A stretch of DNA of 64,000 nucleotides from Tricholoma matsutake (taxonomy: Eukaryota; Basidiomycota; Agaricomycetes; Agaricales; Tricholomataceae), in NCBI GenBank assembly GCA_026075535.2, contig AP026545.1, positions 3,410,001 to 3,474,000 on the forward strand, written 5' to 3'. The position numbers and the translations under genes are program-made. The notes beneath the pieces are model-generated. The model was not told where the DNA came from, did not search any database, and was given only the letters and a program-made list of their open reading frames with translations. Of this stretch, positions 22,501 to 35,591 are shown piece by piece; position 1 is the first letter of the stretch, and each line of letters opens with the position of its first letter.

Positions 22501-24080
22501 TTAAATATGACAATGTGACATGATGTAGAAGGGGGTACATACTAATTCAATGGTTTGACCTGTGATGACGTTTGGTAGAGTCTCAACTTTGACAGAGTAT
22601 TTGAGAAGGTTTGTGATGATTATGCAAGTTTTTTTTGTTAGTCCTTTAGATGCATCAAAGTTTCTGGTGAATCGACAGATGCGACCTATTTTTAGAGTAA
22701 GTTTGTGTGGTGGAATACCTGGTTCCTCGAAAGAATTTAGGAGATCAGGAGTTGCAATTGATTGCTCAACATTGTCTTGATCTAAATCTGATTCAATGTA
22801 GTCAGTACTCCAGTATGCTTGACTTTCACCAGGCAGTTGGTCCACAATTTTGGAGTTGAACTCATCAATGAAGACATTGAAAGGGCTAAGAATAGCTCAT
22901 TTGATGCAGAGGTGTAGGTTCAATACAATGTTGTGAGGGAATACAAAATTCAATATGGTGTTGACTGAATGGCAGTGAGGGAGACAGCCAAGATCAATGG
23001 AGTCATGAAGGTAGTCATCTCTGATGTTGTTTAAAAAGTTTCCGAAGTTAGGATCTGCAGACTGTCATATTGGGGTTGGAGTATGTAGATGAAGGATTTA
23101 AAAGTGGGAAAAGATTGGTTGTGGGTGAATGGAAGCCTTAGTGATTGCTGTATGGCCTCCATAATGTACTATAGGTGCATTCTTGTGTAATGAAATAGTG
23201 AAAATCAGAAGGAGAGAAAAAACCAAATCTTAACTGGCAAAAATCACCTAAGGTGATCAACATTCGACCTCCCCATATCTGATATCTTTGGCACATGAGT
23301 GTTCTCATAAGCCAGTCAGCACAATTAAATGCTTTGAAATTCAAAGAACCAATTTCATCAATGATGTGGCATTTCACAGTTAGCAAAAGACACACTCGTT
23401 GTGTGTTGGGATGAACAGCAGATTGTAGGAATGGCTTGAATCCATCCACCTCAATACCATATAAATAATGAGCTGTTTGGCCACCAGGATAATTTTTTGC
23501 ACCATATGCTGAAGAAGCAGAGACCAAGATAATCTGATTCAGTTTGCGTAAAGCTCCAATTAGTGGATACAATATGTAAGTTTTTCCACAGCCAGCTCTT
23601 CCATCAATGTGAGTGGGTGGTGGACCTTTGATAGTAGAAAGATGGAGTAGGTGATCATAGATTATGCGCTGCATTTCCAACATCAGTATGTGATGAGTGA
23701 AGTGTATGAAAGCATACTTGTTCAGGTGTTAGACTATATTTGAACGATGACAAATTTTCATGATCTCCTCCCCAATGCACTTGTTCAGCATCAACTTCAC
23801 TGTCTTGATCTTCAATAGGATCTGGGAGACTGATATTGCCTGATTTTTTTCCAAGGCCATGTAGAAGATCTTGGAGAGATATTTAAAGTTGGTTTTTAAT
23901 CAACTGTGGGTTAGGTGTTGGTGAAGAACCTAAATAGAAGTCCCAGATGTCAGCAGAAAGTTTGGCTTGATATGAACTCCATAGATTCCAGATCATTTCT
24001 CCTTCAGCAGCAAGAACAGCAAATAGCCAACGTAGTTGAGAAGGTGGTGAGCCCAAATGAAGTAGTTCTTCAAAAGCCAT
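22501..24080 (-). pseudogene. PIF1-type helicase part of minus-strand Helitron
   Basis: Linker piece (24080-23883) has MAFEELLHLGSPPSQLRWLF. The helicase core (23683-23138) has Walker A GRAGCGKTY, Walker B-like HIIDEIG, and motif III LGDFCQL. The C-terminal piece (22845-22501) has PGIPPHKLTLKIGRICRF, RNFDASKGLTKKTC and the TGQ-I-ELV region, corresponding to PIF1 motifs near the end of Helitron helicases. The three pieces lie in different frames. It would unwind DNA 5'-3' during rolling-circle transposition. Confidence 0.85.
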
Positions 24081-24220
24081 GGTTACCTCATTGGAATCTT
24101 GAAATAACCCAAAGTTTTGTGCAGCTGATTGAAAAGTTGGATAAAGTACACCATCTACTGTTTTCAGTTCTTTCCAACTGTGAGCACTTCAGTGTAGAAG
24201 AAGTGCTCTTAAGTAGAATG

Positions 24221-26203
24221 TCATGGGTAGACAATTTGGATGCAACTAACTCCTATGTGTTTCTCAGCAAAGAAATGGATATGCATGCAAGGTCGTCCTT
24301 CATGTTCATTTTCCAATATCTCCAATGGATGCATATTTCTGGTGGGATCATGCGGTATGAGGTGATATTTCACACCAAAATCAGAGTATGTCAAATTGTC
24401 TAATTGAGGATGTATTGGACAATCGAGGTAGTGAATAAGAAGTGTAGCATCTGATTTGGAATGATTCTTGTGCTTGAATTGTCCACAGTGTTGACCAGGA
24501 AGATGGATTGGCAAAGGCTTGACTCCAGGAGATTTGTCAGTGATATGAAGCTAGATGCATTGCCAATTCAATTGAGGAGAGGAAATGGCCCCTTTCATAG
24601 TCTTTAATTTGATCAACAGGTTGATGTCTACATTCAGAAGTAGGGGCTTTGTTCATTCTTACTACAGCCCAATTGGTTTCATTGGGACCTTTGTAGAAGT
24701 ATTTGAAGAGATATTGGAAAAGGTTTACAGAGGCAGACCATTCAAAGTTGATGTGGCAATCATATTGAGCAGTGAAAAATGGAATGTTCAATACAACCTT
24801 GTGATCTTCAGGTTGACTGTGGCGTGGCTCGTAATATCCTGATGAAGATATCAATGGTGTTATTACAGAAGGTTATGAGTAATGAATAGTGTACCTCTGT
24901 CATTGAAAGTAGCTTCATCATTGAGATCCTTAGGGTATCCATAACTACAGGGAGTATCAGGCCATCCACATCAATGATAGGAATTAACAGGATTGTGTTT
25001 ATGAATCATGTGTTTCAACACTGCATTCCGGAGAGGACCAGGTTGGCAAGGAACTTCCACAGTAAGAAAGGAAGATATTTGAGCAACAGTTTGAGGAATG
25101 TATTTGAGTGTGAGGGTGATGTGAGCATGATGTAAGCCACACTTTTGAAATTCAATTATGCAAATATGATATAATATTGGGCCCATGAATTTGGAAAGAT
25201 CCTTCATGAACAGAGAAAGATATTGATGAAAGACCCAGATTATGACATCTGGATGATCACTAGCATTTTGACCGTGTAGTAGTTCAGATGAGATGGCAGG
25301 CCACATAGGATTAGTTGTGTAAGTGATGAACATAGTGATGGATCCAAGAGCCTTCCAAAGTGCTAGGCAATCTGAAATGTTTACTGCAGACCAAGCAGGA
25401 GAATGTACAAATGTGGATGGGAGTCTGACATCATCAGAAGGTTCTTCCTCTCCATCACTGCTGTATTCTTCTTCATCCACTTCCATATGTTATTATCACA
25501 GATATATCTGAGGTGTGCTTCTTCAACTGCACTCCATGCATCCACCAGATATTCTCCTAATCATAATGTAACCAGTGCTGCATAACAATAGACAAATAAG
25601 CCTACCAGTCAATCATGAGAACATTGATAATTGTTCAGCATTGATGAAAAAATAAGAACAAAACCAGCAAGATTGAGAAAATGAATCTCCATTTGAATTT
25701 GATTGACCAGAAAACCACCCAAGATCTCCAGAAGGAAAGAGTAAGACATAATGAAGAGGTTCAATGTAAGGAGACAATAAAGGTAGAAAACAATGAATGG
25801 TTTCCCCTTTACATCTAATGACAATCATTCAAGATGTTGGAGGACACACAGGAGTGAGAGAAATCATGGCAGCAATCTCATCTTGAGATATTTGGTGTGG
25901 TAAGTCCAAATGAAGTGCTAAGTTGTTATCATCAGGATTCACCCAAAGATAATCTAAATTTTGGACATAAGGATTAATCCTGCATAGGCCCTGTTGGGCA
26001 GATTCAATCCAATTATGTGGAATATTATGTTCTGTTGCCTGTGAAAAAAAAGTAGAGGGGTCGTAAATAAACCATTGTATGGCATGTTGGCCTTCAGTTG
26101 CAGGAATCATCTGATGATAAGTTTGTCCTCCTGATAATGTAACAGCAGAGACTCCAGAGTCAAAGTGCACAAAATCCCCATCATAGACACCAAGTGCAGT
26201 CAT
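24221..26203 (-). pseudogene. HUH Rep endonuclease part of minus-strand Helitron
   Basis: The N-terminal piece (26203-25829) includes GGQTYHQMIPATEGQHAIQW. Helitron_like_N (25486-24971) includes LPSTFVHSPAWSAVNISDCL, ITYTTNPMWPAI and the HUH-containing EFQKCGLHHAHITLTL (two His around Ala). The next piece (24854-24537) carries the tyrosine pair of the nicking site, YLFKYFYKG, after YDCHINFEWSASVN. Then VHLPGQ-like sequence at 24514. Motifs remain but the frame is broken. Confidence 0.85.
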
Positions 26204-26524
26204 GGAAAATAAATTATTGAAAGGTCATGAAAGAGCGTCAAGATTTGGATGGTGAAGAAAGGTGTTCCATTCTGCAGGAAAAGGGGGTAGAGGAGGGAGT
26301 CTGTGAGCGCCTTGAGGTCCACAAACAGAGCATTTGTCATTTGTCTGTTCTCCTGTTAAGACCTATGACAACGTCAGAACAGACACAATGGTTGAAAACA
26401 ACAAAAACACAATATACCTTGATGTTGCAGTATTTACACTGACAATTCCAACAAAGTTTAATTGATGGAACAGTAGATGAATTCTTAAGTGCAGCCAAGC
26501 GCTCCCACCAGAAGGTGATGTTCA

Positions 26525-28390
26525 TAGGTTTAGAAGTAGAAGGTTGTTGTGCTTGACAATGTGTGATTGTGTTCTCATGTTGTGATGCAGCAGCTTGTTG
26601 TTCACTAAACTGTACTCTCCTACATTGTTGAGCAGAAGTGAGCTAAACTCTTTGGTCATCACTAACGGCAGCCATACACTGTCAGAGTTGAATTGGAACA
26701 AAAGTATAGTAAGTGTGTATGGGGAGTGTACTGAGAGACAATGATGATGACAATGATGTGTCATCCCAGAGTCTGAAGACGGACTTTGAATGTCAACAGA
26801 TAGGTGTTTACTGAAGTGTACTGTTGTACGTTAAATTGTTCAACAGAAATGAGCAGAAGTATCAGGTGATCACTAATGACAGTCATACCCTCTCCATGAG
26901 GTGAAATAGAGCAAGGGAAAAGTCAGGTATACAGTGAGTGTAACAATAATCTGGAGTCCAAAGGCAGACCTTGAATGATGACCAACAGGTGAAACACAGG
27001 GAGATTTTTAAAGAGAGTTAAATAGATAAGCTTAATTAGCCTTCAAAAGAGTTCATGAGGGTGCTATAGCTCCCAAAGTGATCAACTCAAAGCTAAATGA
27101 TACCTATGGTGTGCAACACCTAGTCACCACCAATTTTGTACAATGGAAATAGCCAAACAAAAAAACCTTACTTTTCTTATTCCTCTGGTAAAAATGCTCC
27201 ATTTCACAAGAGGATTAAATCTACCAGAGCATTTGTCAAAATACTCAAAATTGATGGAGTTTTTTTATTTGTCATTGAGAATTACCATATGTGGATGGGT
27301 TTGGACCCTGAATCACCATATGTGGTAGGACCCTATCTTCACACAAAATATGCTTTCAACTGGGCATGGCATAATCAAAGTATTTTTAAGTACTAAATAG
27401 GTTGCAAAAGAAAAAAATTGGACAACATTCTTAGGGCAAATTAGGTGGTTCCCAAAAAACCAAAAAAAAAAATTCACTAACCAATTTTGGCCACTGTCCA
27501 AAAGAGGTGGTCTACTTAGGTGTTGTGAACCATAGCGGCATCATTTTTACCATAGTACTTTGTTTTCAGCCTCCGGCGGTACCTGCGGTTCGGGATTCCC
27601 GTTCCGCGAGCCTTATCTGACTATGTAAGTACTTGAAGGTTCAAGATCAGTTGTATCTCAAAGCTTATGGAAAGGTCACTCTATATCTATGTTTTAATTT
27701 TGTGTTGCAAAAAGCAACTTCCGAAAGATTCTGTGAGTGGAATAAACAATAAGTAATCTATGGTGCCAAAAATCATTGACTTCGGCAGGAACTCTAGAAT
27801 CAAAGTTACTTACTGCTATCGCAAAGTACAGTCGTACTACCCACATACCACGTTCATAATTCTCATACAAACAAGCACCTCGAAGGCGTTAAACCAGTTA
27901 CCAGACAATCATTCCAAAAATAGTCCAACTTCCAGCGGGTACTGTTCGCAAAAAAAATCCTGCGAACCGGAGACCTAAAATTGTAACAACTTTTTTAGTA
28001 AGTACTGAAAGGTTGGGAATCGTGGGTTAATCGTAGGCAGGCTTTGGCGTTCAGGGAAATCGAAAAATAACTCACCTGTTCACAAGCAGAGTAACTTGAG
28101 AATTGGTTTGTCGATTTCGACAAAGCAGGTAGGTAGGTACATCAACATTCCATGGGCATAATCGTACGCTACTGCATAGCTAAATTAGAAGCATTAATAT
28201 ATGCCATCCAGTCTTCATTATTATTGCATGTACTACATTGTGTCTATGAAATTCCCTTTTCTCCCAAACAATTCGAAAGCAAAAAATATTTATTTACTAG
28301 CAGAAAGATCGCGAGCAAAATGGAAAAAGTCAACGCTGGACGCTATAACGCCATACTTGTACACCTGAATTCCCAAAATCAGCATTTCGA
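26525..28390. other. Intergenic/repeat flank
   Basis: No gene supported. A/T-rich, with poly-A and poly-T runs. From about 27520 the composition becomes more like host DNA. It contains the 3' flank of the glutamate dehydrogenase gene. Confidence 0.5.
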
Positions 28391-31300
28391 CTACAACCTA
28401 CCCACAAGGAACAAAACACTCACAAAATTCGAGCTTACCCAACTCGAGAACAGCGCACGCTGGTACGCCTCGGGAAGTCTTTTCATCAGCGTCTCCAACC
28501 CAACCTCCTGCACCAACGTCTTCGGAATGGCCTTCATCAACACTCCCCTCCGACTCGGCACATCCTCAAACAGATCAGAGTTCTCCAGCTCTGCCTGCAG
28601 ATTGTTCAGCGTCGACGACAGCTCGTCCGAGATCGCTGTGCGAGACTTGGAGCCGTTCAGCCGGGAGTGTTCCCGCCAGATACAGCTGAACTCTGCGGCA
28701 GCGTTCGCATCAATTTTGGCTTGTACGTCTGAGACGTAGTTTTGGTAGAATTGCGACGGGTTTCCGTTCTTAAAGATCATGAGATTTTGGTACTCAACGT
28801 TGGAGAGTGCGAGGCCGGCAAGAACTTCTAGTGATGAACTGGTGACACCACCTAGAACACAGTTGTTATATGACCATCAGAAACGATCAACACGAATGCT
28901 TACCTTTGTTGGCACTAGAGTCCTTGAACAACACAACCTTGCGCCTCTCGAGATGCAGACGCGCCTGCTGTGTGAAGAACAAATTGGCGCCCTCAACAAT
29001 ATACTTGAAGTGCGGCTTGCCCTCTGCATCGATCAGAGCAGCCACGTTGGAAATATTCACAGCTTCAGGTCTATAAATCATCACATTGGTCAACCTTACA
29101 ACCATCGAACGGCTCAACACATACCGTCCACCACAAGGTACGAAAAGATCAGCCTTGAATCTGAAATGCGCTCCATTCCGGAAATCAGTTCCATCTACGA
29201 CAACCTCACCCGCTGGATAACAACATCACATCATCAGTCCAAATTCAACAACACCAAGCAATAACAATACAACTCACAAGGCAACTTGACGTCCTGATCT
29301 TCCACTTTCACCAGATACCCATCCTTGCTCAACTTTGCCGTATTGAACCGAGACACCGGCACACGAAGCTTCGCGAGCCTTGTGAGCTCTTCGCGATCCA
29401 AACCCAATGGATCCGCAAGGACACCGCTTCCATCGATGATCGCGATAGTCTTATCGCTTGATAATAAAATCTCATCTACGCAATACCACACCTCATCAAC
29501 ACCTGACCACACTAGAATGAAAAAAAAAGACATACTAGAACCAAGATCGCCATCAGGTCCCCCAGTCTGCACCTTCGTCACATCCTTCTCCCTCAAGCCC
29601 AGCTGTTTATAAATTCCCACCACATACTGCCTGATCGATCGCGACGTCATGCCGTACGTATCGTGCGGTATCCCACCCAGCTTTGCTGCGCTCTTACCCG
29701 TCGTAAACGACTTCCACCACGTAACCGCGCCGCGGTCGCGGGCGTGCACTGTGATTCCAGGCTCTCATCAGAAAGGTACACCAAATGACTGGTTTAACGA
29801 TCCTCACTAGCAGCCCAGTCCATCATATCCGCAGTCCCCTCTACGAACAAGCACAGAAAGAAAGATCATTAACAAGTGTTAGCTATTCAAGAGGAAGAGA
29901 GGACCACACACCATCAGGTCCAAAGAACAGCAATTCCGGCTTCTCATACAAATCCGTGAACCGTTCCTTGATCCCAGGCGACTGGCCGGAAATGAGAAGG
30001 TCGAGCATGGCCTAGAAGACATCGTCAGCGATCAGTCAATGGTTGCCATCCCATTCCGAAGCGCTTACATCGACATACTTCTCGAAGCAGCGTCGAGGAT
30101 TGGCGCCGAGACTACAGGACACATTCGGAGTTTGGATACAAAAATCAGGGATAGAACTAATACGCACGAAGGCAAGATGGTGCCCTTAGCACCGCCCTCG
30201 GGTATATCCTTGTTCTTCAGGTTCTGCGTAGATGCCAACGCATAATTCTCATCGAACCTATGTCCAACAGCTTATCAGCGCCCATCCACAATTTGAAAAA
30301 AAAAAAAAACGGGGCACATACAACATCCTCTGATTAATGGAGTAATTCCTTCATGCCCACCATCAGAATATACAACAGCAGCGAAAAAAGAAGCTTACTC
30401 TCTGTTTCTAGACATAACGATCCGAATCCCACCACGCGCCACATCCCGGAAGCGGATATGGAATCCTCTAAAGTCATTTCCTACACACCCCCAGAGTCCA
30501 AGTCAACAACAATAGAAATTTATAATACCCACGAACGCACCAATAACAAAGAACATCCCAAACGGTTTCTTCGGGTACTCCACTTCAGGCAAAAAGCCTG
30601 GCGCCATGCGGAATGATAATGCGAGCTTCGTAAGCTGGTAGAAGTTCGTCCTCAGGACACTCCTATCAAACGCAGAAATAGAACAGAACGTCCGTTCACA
30701 CACTGCGATCATTGAAGTAGATAGAAGTACTCGCTGGTTAAAGATAAGTAAGCTTTCCAGAACCTGTAGCTCGTGCTTGTTCGACACGGTGCGACGCATC
30801 TTGTCATGTAGTTCCTCGTCTGTCAGGGGCTGCGTCGTCTGCAGCCGCTGATACGAAAGTGTCGGCCTGGTCCGCACCTTATCAGCTTCCTATCACACAG
30901 GCACAACGAGAAAGAAGGATCCTACATTAGCGAACCTTCATTCGCTCCCGGATAGTGCGTCATTGCAAAGTTGACATACAGGAGCCGGATCTATACCTGA
31001 TAAGTCAAGACAGGCGGCATACACTTACACCCGGTAAAACTACGTACCAATTCTGGGTACGCATGGATGGTCTGTGCGATGCTCTCCCGGGTGAATGTCT
31101 CTTCCCGGAACCTCCTTTTGATACTATTCAGCACCTCAGCATGTGTCGGGTCATTCTCGTCCAGCACGTTCCGGAGCTGGAGATACGCGGTGCCGAGGCG
31201 GTTGCAGAAGTGTTGTGCGAAAATCCACCCGCAGTCTAATGAACCACGATGAGGGCATGCCAGGATACTAAACAAAAGAACTGACAGGCGTAGGTAGCTT

Positions 31301-32713
31301 CTTGGACAGCGTGGCTCCCAAGGGACTTTGGGAGGAAGAATGGGTTATCAGGAAGACAAAAGAGAAGCGAGGCTTCCTTCATGACTTGGAAGATGGAGTG
31401 CTCGATAGGTGGCGCAGAGGGATCGGGAATCGGGTTCAGATAGAGCGAAATAATGGTGATTCCGTTAGAGAATTGCTCTGACGGCTCCAGATCAGTGTGC
31501 GGAGTTAAACAATGTGAACCCTTACACACCGACGTATTTGCGAGCCGAGTATAGGGAGTAAAAGTGGTAAAGGTTGGATAGAGCACTGTTGATCAAAAGT
31601 CAACACAATTTCCAACTGGTAGAAAAACTGATAATACGCAACCTGAAAAATCTTGAAGTCCCGCCCATCTTATATCCGATGACCAACCTTCGCTCGCGGG
31701 TCCCCTCCACCTCGAAAACATCAAAGACAGGTCCATACCTGGACTCAACGTTCCACATCACCTATATATATATATCAGTTAATGAGAGCGGATGAGAGGG
31801 TATTGACCGAAAATGGCGTGCCTTCTGGTATATATCCAGGGTATTCGGGGTGGCCTTTTCCAGAAACACGGGATCAGAAACTGCACGAATGTCTGTTTTG
31901 GAGCAAGAGGTCGGTGTATAAGGGGGGAGGTTGCATTTGAAGACAAAGTAACATCGCAGTTGCTGGGAAGCTGTTACAGAGATGGATCCCGCTGAACGGA
32001 AAGTCTCGAGGCGATATGCGTTCTGGGGAGTTGAGTTGTCCAGAAATTGTTGATCAATCCTGAAATAGCACGGATGACCCAGTTAGTAGTAGTTCATTGA
32101 TAGGATAGAACAATAAACATTGTAAACAAACACACCTAGCTTCACAAGTAGCACCAGGACCTTCAGTGGCTGTAAGACCGGGTAAGCTTGTATGAATGAA
32201 GACAGCTCCATTTTCGTCAATTTTTTCCAAGTCTATAACCAGCTTGCTGGGGTCATGCTTGGTATAGGCCATGATCTTTGCACCGAAGAGGGCAATGATA
32301 TGATCTGATATAACATTTCTAGACTCGTTTGCAAAATAGGTATCGTCTATGCCGAGGTTGGTATAGAACCAATTGACCTCTCCTGGGACAAGTTCACGAG
32401 GAATGAAGCCCTTTGAAAGAAGGATTTAAAAAGGGGTGGTATTGAAGGGGTAGAGAGAATAAGATACCTTTGATGCGACGTCGATTTCGACGAGTGCACG
32501 CTGCTCATCCTTACCCTTGAAGACAGGGGTAGTGTAACCAGGAAGATTCTTTACTCTATTGAGGGAAGGGTCGCTACTGTTTGGATGTGCGCGGTCAGTC
32601 GCAGTGTGAAGCATCGTTGTATAGGGGGAAAAGAAAGTAGCCAAAAAGCGGGAAGGCGAAGGCTTTTTATATGGAACGTTGTTTACATCCGTTTTCGGAG
32701 AACCCGAGGTCAA
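28391..32713 (-). CDS. GDH2: NAD-dependent glutamate dehydrogenase (GDH2 type), multi-exon
   Basis: Large fungal NAD-GDH that deaminates glutamate to 2-oxoglutarate and ammonium for nitrogen catabolism (cytosol/mitochondria). Exon 1 (32713-32468) contains PGYTTPVFKGKDEQ; exon 2 (32410-32136) contains GFIPRELVPGEVNWFYTNLG, the AYTKHDPSKLVIDL segment and SLPGLTATEGP. The gene continues through VMWNVESRYGPVFDVFE (about 31760), the VTKVQTGGPDGDLGS motif (about 29580) typical of the catalytic/NAD domain, AVNISNVAALIDAEGKPHFK and YIVEGANLFFTQQARLHLE, KVVLFKDSSANKG (about 28930), then NAAAEFSCIWREH and the C-terminal VLMKAIPKTLVQEVGLETLM. It has more than ten short introns; not every boundary was fixed, but segments follow the family order from end to end with no stop. 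Expected length is about 1,000 aa. ATG 32713 is the first in-frame start before PGYTTPVF. Confidence 0.93.
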
Positions 32714-33330
32714 ATTTCCAAGGAAAACGCAAGGAACTTTGAGAACGAGTGTTTGACTTAGTACAAAGGTCCGTACACGGTTCTTCCGGAGATCTCGCGC
32801 ATCAGACGCTAAAATAACCCCGAATTAACCTCGAGCGAACTTTCTGTTCATCGATGAACCTAAGAACACGGAACTTGCAATGTCAAAAGCCCTTGCCATC
32901 CCCAACCGGCTCATTCCGACTTGGCGCGTATTACTTACCAGCTTAGAAACCGCTTTCAGCCTTTTCCCGATCAGCTCAGTTGCTGTGTGAACTAGTTCAT
33001 AATTAAATGCCCGGCCCAACGCTTCAAATTCGTCATACTTGCGCAACAAAACTCGTTCAAACCGCTGTCTGCCGATCTCCTTTCAAACCCATGATTCTTC
33101 GAAGTATTCTCTCCATACGCCCGCCCTGTGCGTTTCTTTTTTTTTTGTTTCTTTTTTTTTTTTACGGTTCATATAGTTACATCAAAGTGCATACAAATGA
33201 TTGGTAACGGCGCGTAGTGTCGGTCGCATGTTTACATAAGAGAAAACGTAATTCGAACTTTGTCCATGAGCTAGCTGTATTTTACATACAGCCTGACTCG
33301 TATATACATATTTTTACTTCCTTCTTACCT
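32714..33330. other. Intergenic: GDH2 5' flank
   Basis: Between two minus-strand genes. It contains the GDH2 promoter and long T-runs at about 33138-33165 (3' side of the next gene). No further gene. Confidence 0.6.
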
Positions 33331-34876
33331 TCACTCCAGCTGAGAAAGTCCATCCCTCATGTACTCTTCGAACAGCGCCTTGTAATTCTTGTGCCACCTA
33401 CTAACCGCCGGGCGCCCCTCCGCAATATCCGCCGCACCCCACATGATTCTCAATTGATCCACTTCCCTCTTCGTTTCGTTGTCTGGGACAATGATATAAA
33501 AGTCCCCTCCCCGCACGCGGTCGAGCATATACAGCACCGTTTCTTCCGCAGTCCAGGCACCCGGCGGTTTCTCCTTGTCACCGCTAGCGCCGGTCATCCT
33601 CGTAAAGGTCCAACCAGGGCTGTTCAAAGGCGGAACATCAAGTACACAGACAATAACGAAATACGGACGGGACTTACACAAAAAGATGGGCGGTAACATT
33701 GCTGTTCGGAAGTTCGCGCAACTCGTGTGCCAGTCCCTCTGTCAGGCTCTTCACGGCGGCTTTGGAAGCGTTATACGCGGCATTCCCACTGTCAAATTTA
33801 AAAAAAATTGTATGGTCAACTAACGGCCGGATCTCGGTTCATCTACTATACTGACGGCGGGTTCGTAATTCCCTGCTTGGATCCGGTATTAATGATCACG
33901 GAAGGATTTTCTTGATTAACCATGTTCTGTGTCGGACATAAGTTAGCCTTCCCCACAACGAAAGAATGACTATCTCACCGGAACAAAAGTCTGCTGGACA
34001 TTGACAACCCTGCAGAGTACCAAATGGAAAATCGCTTGGTAACCAGGTAGATAAACTCCTATGAACAACGCACCCAAAGAGATTGACCTCGAATATCTTG
34101 TGCCAATTGTCAAGGCCCCCCCAAGAGGTGCCAGTGAGGCCAATGCCAGCATTGTTCATCAACACGGCAACCTAGATGAGTATAAGCATATGTAAGGGGT
34201 GATGTGGACGTATTACGGGTGGCCAGGGGGTAGGGAAAGGGAAAGAATCTGGGGAAAGGAGTACTGATGCATGAGGGTGTGATCCGCAGTCATGCTGCAG
34301 AGGACAGGGGATATGGAAGACAAAACGGAAAACGGAAAACGAAACAACACCAGGTGTCCGGCGATGGACCTCGGACGTTGCAATCCTCACCTCACCCCAG
34401 GCGTCATAGACTCTCTTGCTAAGCGCCTGAACCTGCTCCAACTTGGACACATCGGTGGGGACGATCAGCACGTTCCCCTCACCGATAGCCGCAGCAAGCT
34501 CTTTCCCAATCTCGGCCAACGCAATCTGATTCACATCAGCAATCGCGACTTTCAATCCAAGTCTATAATATCACATTATCAGTATATATCGTTCCAGCTG
34601 ACTCAGATCTCGCTAGATAGCTAGATCAGAAACAACGTAATAATCCAATGCTCACTTGGCAAATTCCAATGCAGCAGCACGACCAATACCACTTGCAGCT
34701 CCAGTAACGACTGCAACCCGGCCCTTGGCCACGACAGGATGCAACTCGTTAGCGACAGACATATTGTCAAGTTTGTAAGACGCAGTTCCGGAAAACACCG
34801 GGCGCAAAGGAGATCGTGACTTTGATCCATGGCCATTAGCGACAAGCCCATTAAGTGTTGCGTGATCAGCTATCAT
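33331..34876 (-). CDS. Short-chain dehydrogenase/reductase
   Basis: Classical SDR on the minus strand in about six exons. Exon 1 begins MIADHATLNGLVANGHGS at 34876 and reaches VVTGAASGIGRAAALEFAK (TGxxxGIG cofactor motif). It continues LKVAIADVNQIALAEIGKEL, DVSKLEQVQALSKRVYDAWG, MNNAGIGLTGTSWGG (about 34160), FEVNLFG, VVNVQQTFVPNMVNQ, the serine strand PSVIINTGSKQG (about 33880), then YNASKAAVKSLTEGLA (Y-x3-K, about 33770). The C-terminal exon (33699-33331) has PGWTFTRMTGA and ends MRDGLSQLE. All catalytic residues (N, S, Y, K) are present. The ASP in IADV after strand beta-2 suggests NAD(H) preference, which is inference. Substrate unknown. The roughly 55-residue N-terminal extension could be a leader or a misplaced start; an internal Met (MSVANELHP) near 34762 is an alternative. 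Confidence 0.9.
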
Positions 34877-35591
34877 TGCTACGGGGTAATAATGGTGACC
34901 AAGGGCGAGGAGAATAAGATAAGTAGAGGATGCAAAGGAAGTCTGAGGAAGTTAAGCGGAGGTTGCAGTTGTACTCTATATATCGACTTCGACGTCAGGG
35001 CCTTTTTATAAATGTTTACTCTGATTGTTGGAGCGCAACCGCAACCCGAATTGTGACCGCGGAATCACGATCCGACCCTCTTTTTCAGATTTTTGGTCCC
35101 CAGTTGATCATGAAGGTATGTATACTGCAAACAACGCATGTTGATGACTGCGGGGTAGGCACAAATGCCGTAAGCTCTTTGCTTCCCATTCCCGCGCGCG
35201 TGGACAGAAATATGTATATATAACAGCGAAAACGAACCTAATCGCGAGTGTTTGTTTGATTAAGTTAGGAGCCCTAAGTCGTACTACTCGTGGCATAGTA
35301 GAGGCGTTAAAAAGCCCAAGGGACACGAGAAGAGAGCGAGATAAGCTGAGATGCAAAAGGAAAATCAGAAGGGGAAGGACGGCATTAGAAAGCAACGTAG
35401 GAAGTCATATACATAGGAGAAGCCACACGTCCAAAGGAGAAAGAACAGAAAATGGGAAGACGAGATACAAACAAAAAATAGCAAAGAATGAAAGTGAACA
35501 GCGAGTCGAGGAGAAATTGGTATACTGGCCAACGAGGGCCCGTCCACGATGCTCACTACGCTTGAGGGGAGTATCTTCGCTATGGTTTTGT
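34877..35591. other. Intergenic
   Basis: Contains the promoter side of the SDR (minus strand) and the 3' flank of the SAM-domain gene. TATA-like sequence at 35215-35223. No gene supported. Confidence 0.55.

Larger units (their letters stand above)
21753..26524 (-). mobile_element. Helitron remnant, minus strand
   Basis: On the minus strand, N- to C-terminal pieces of one Helitron Rep-helicase follow in order: N-terminal segment (26203-25829), Helitron_like_N (25486-24971), the KYDCHIN/YLFKYFYKG region (24854-24537), linker pieces (24514-23883), PIF1 helicase (23683-23138) and its C-terminal part (22845-22501), then a downstream accessory frame (22211-21753). The pieces are in different frames separated by stops and gaps, so it is decayed. 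Termini (TC at 5', CTRR with hairpin at 3') were not identified; the limits given are those of the coding remnants. It belongs to the common EFQKRGLPHAHI-type Helitron lineage, unlike the element at 47-57 kb. Confidence 0.85.

Noticed and set aside
32825..33049. Minus-strand 74-codon frame upstream of GDH2
   Set aside because: Falls in the GDH2 promoter/5' flank, no family resemblance, and does not join in frame with GDH2 exon 1.
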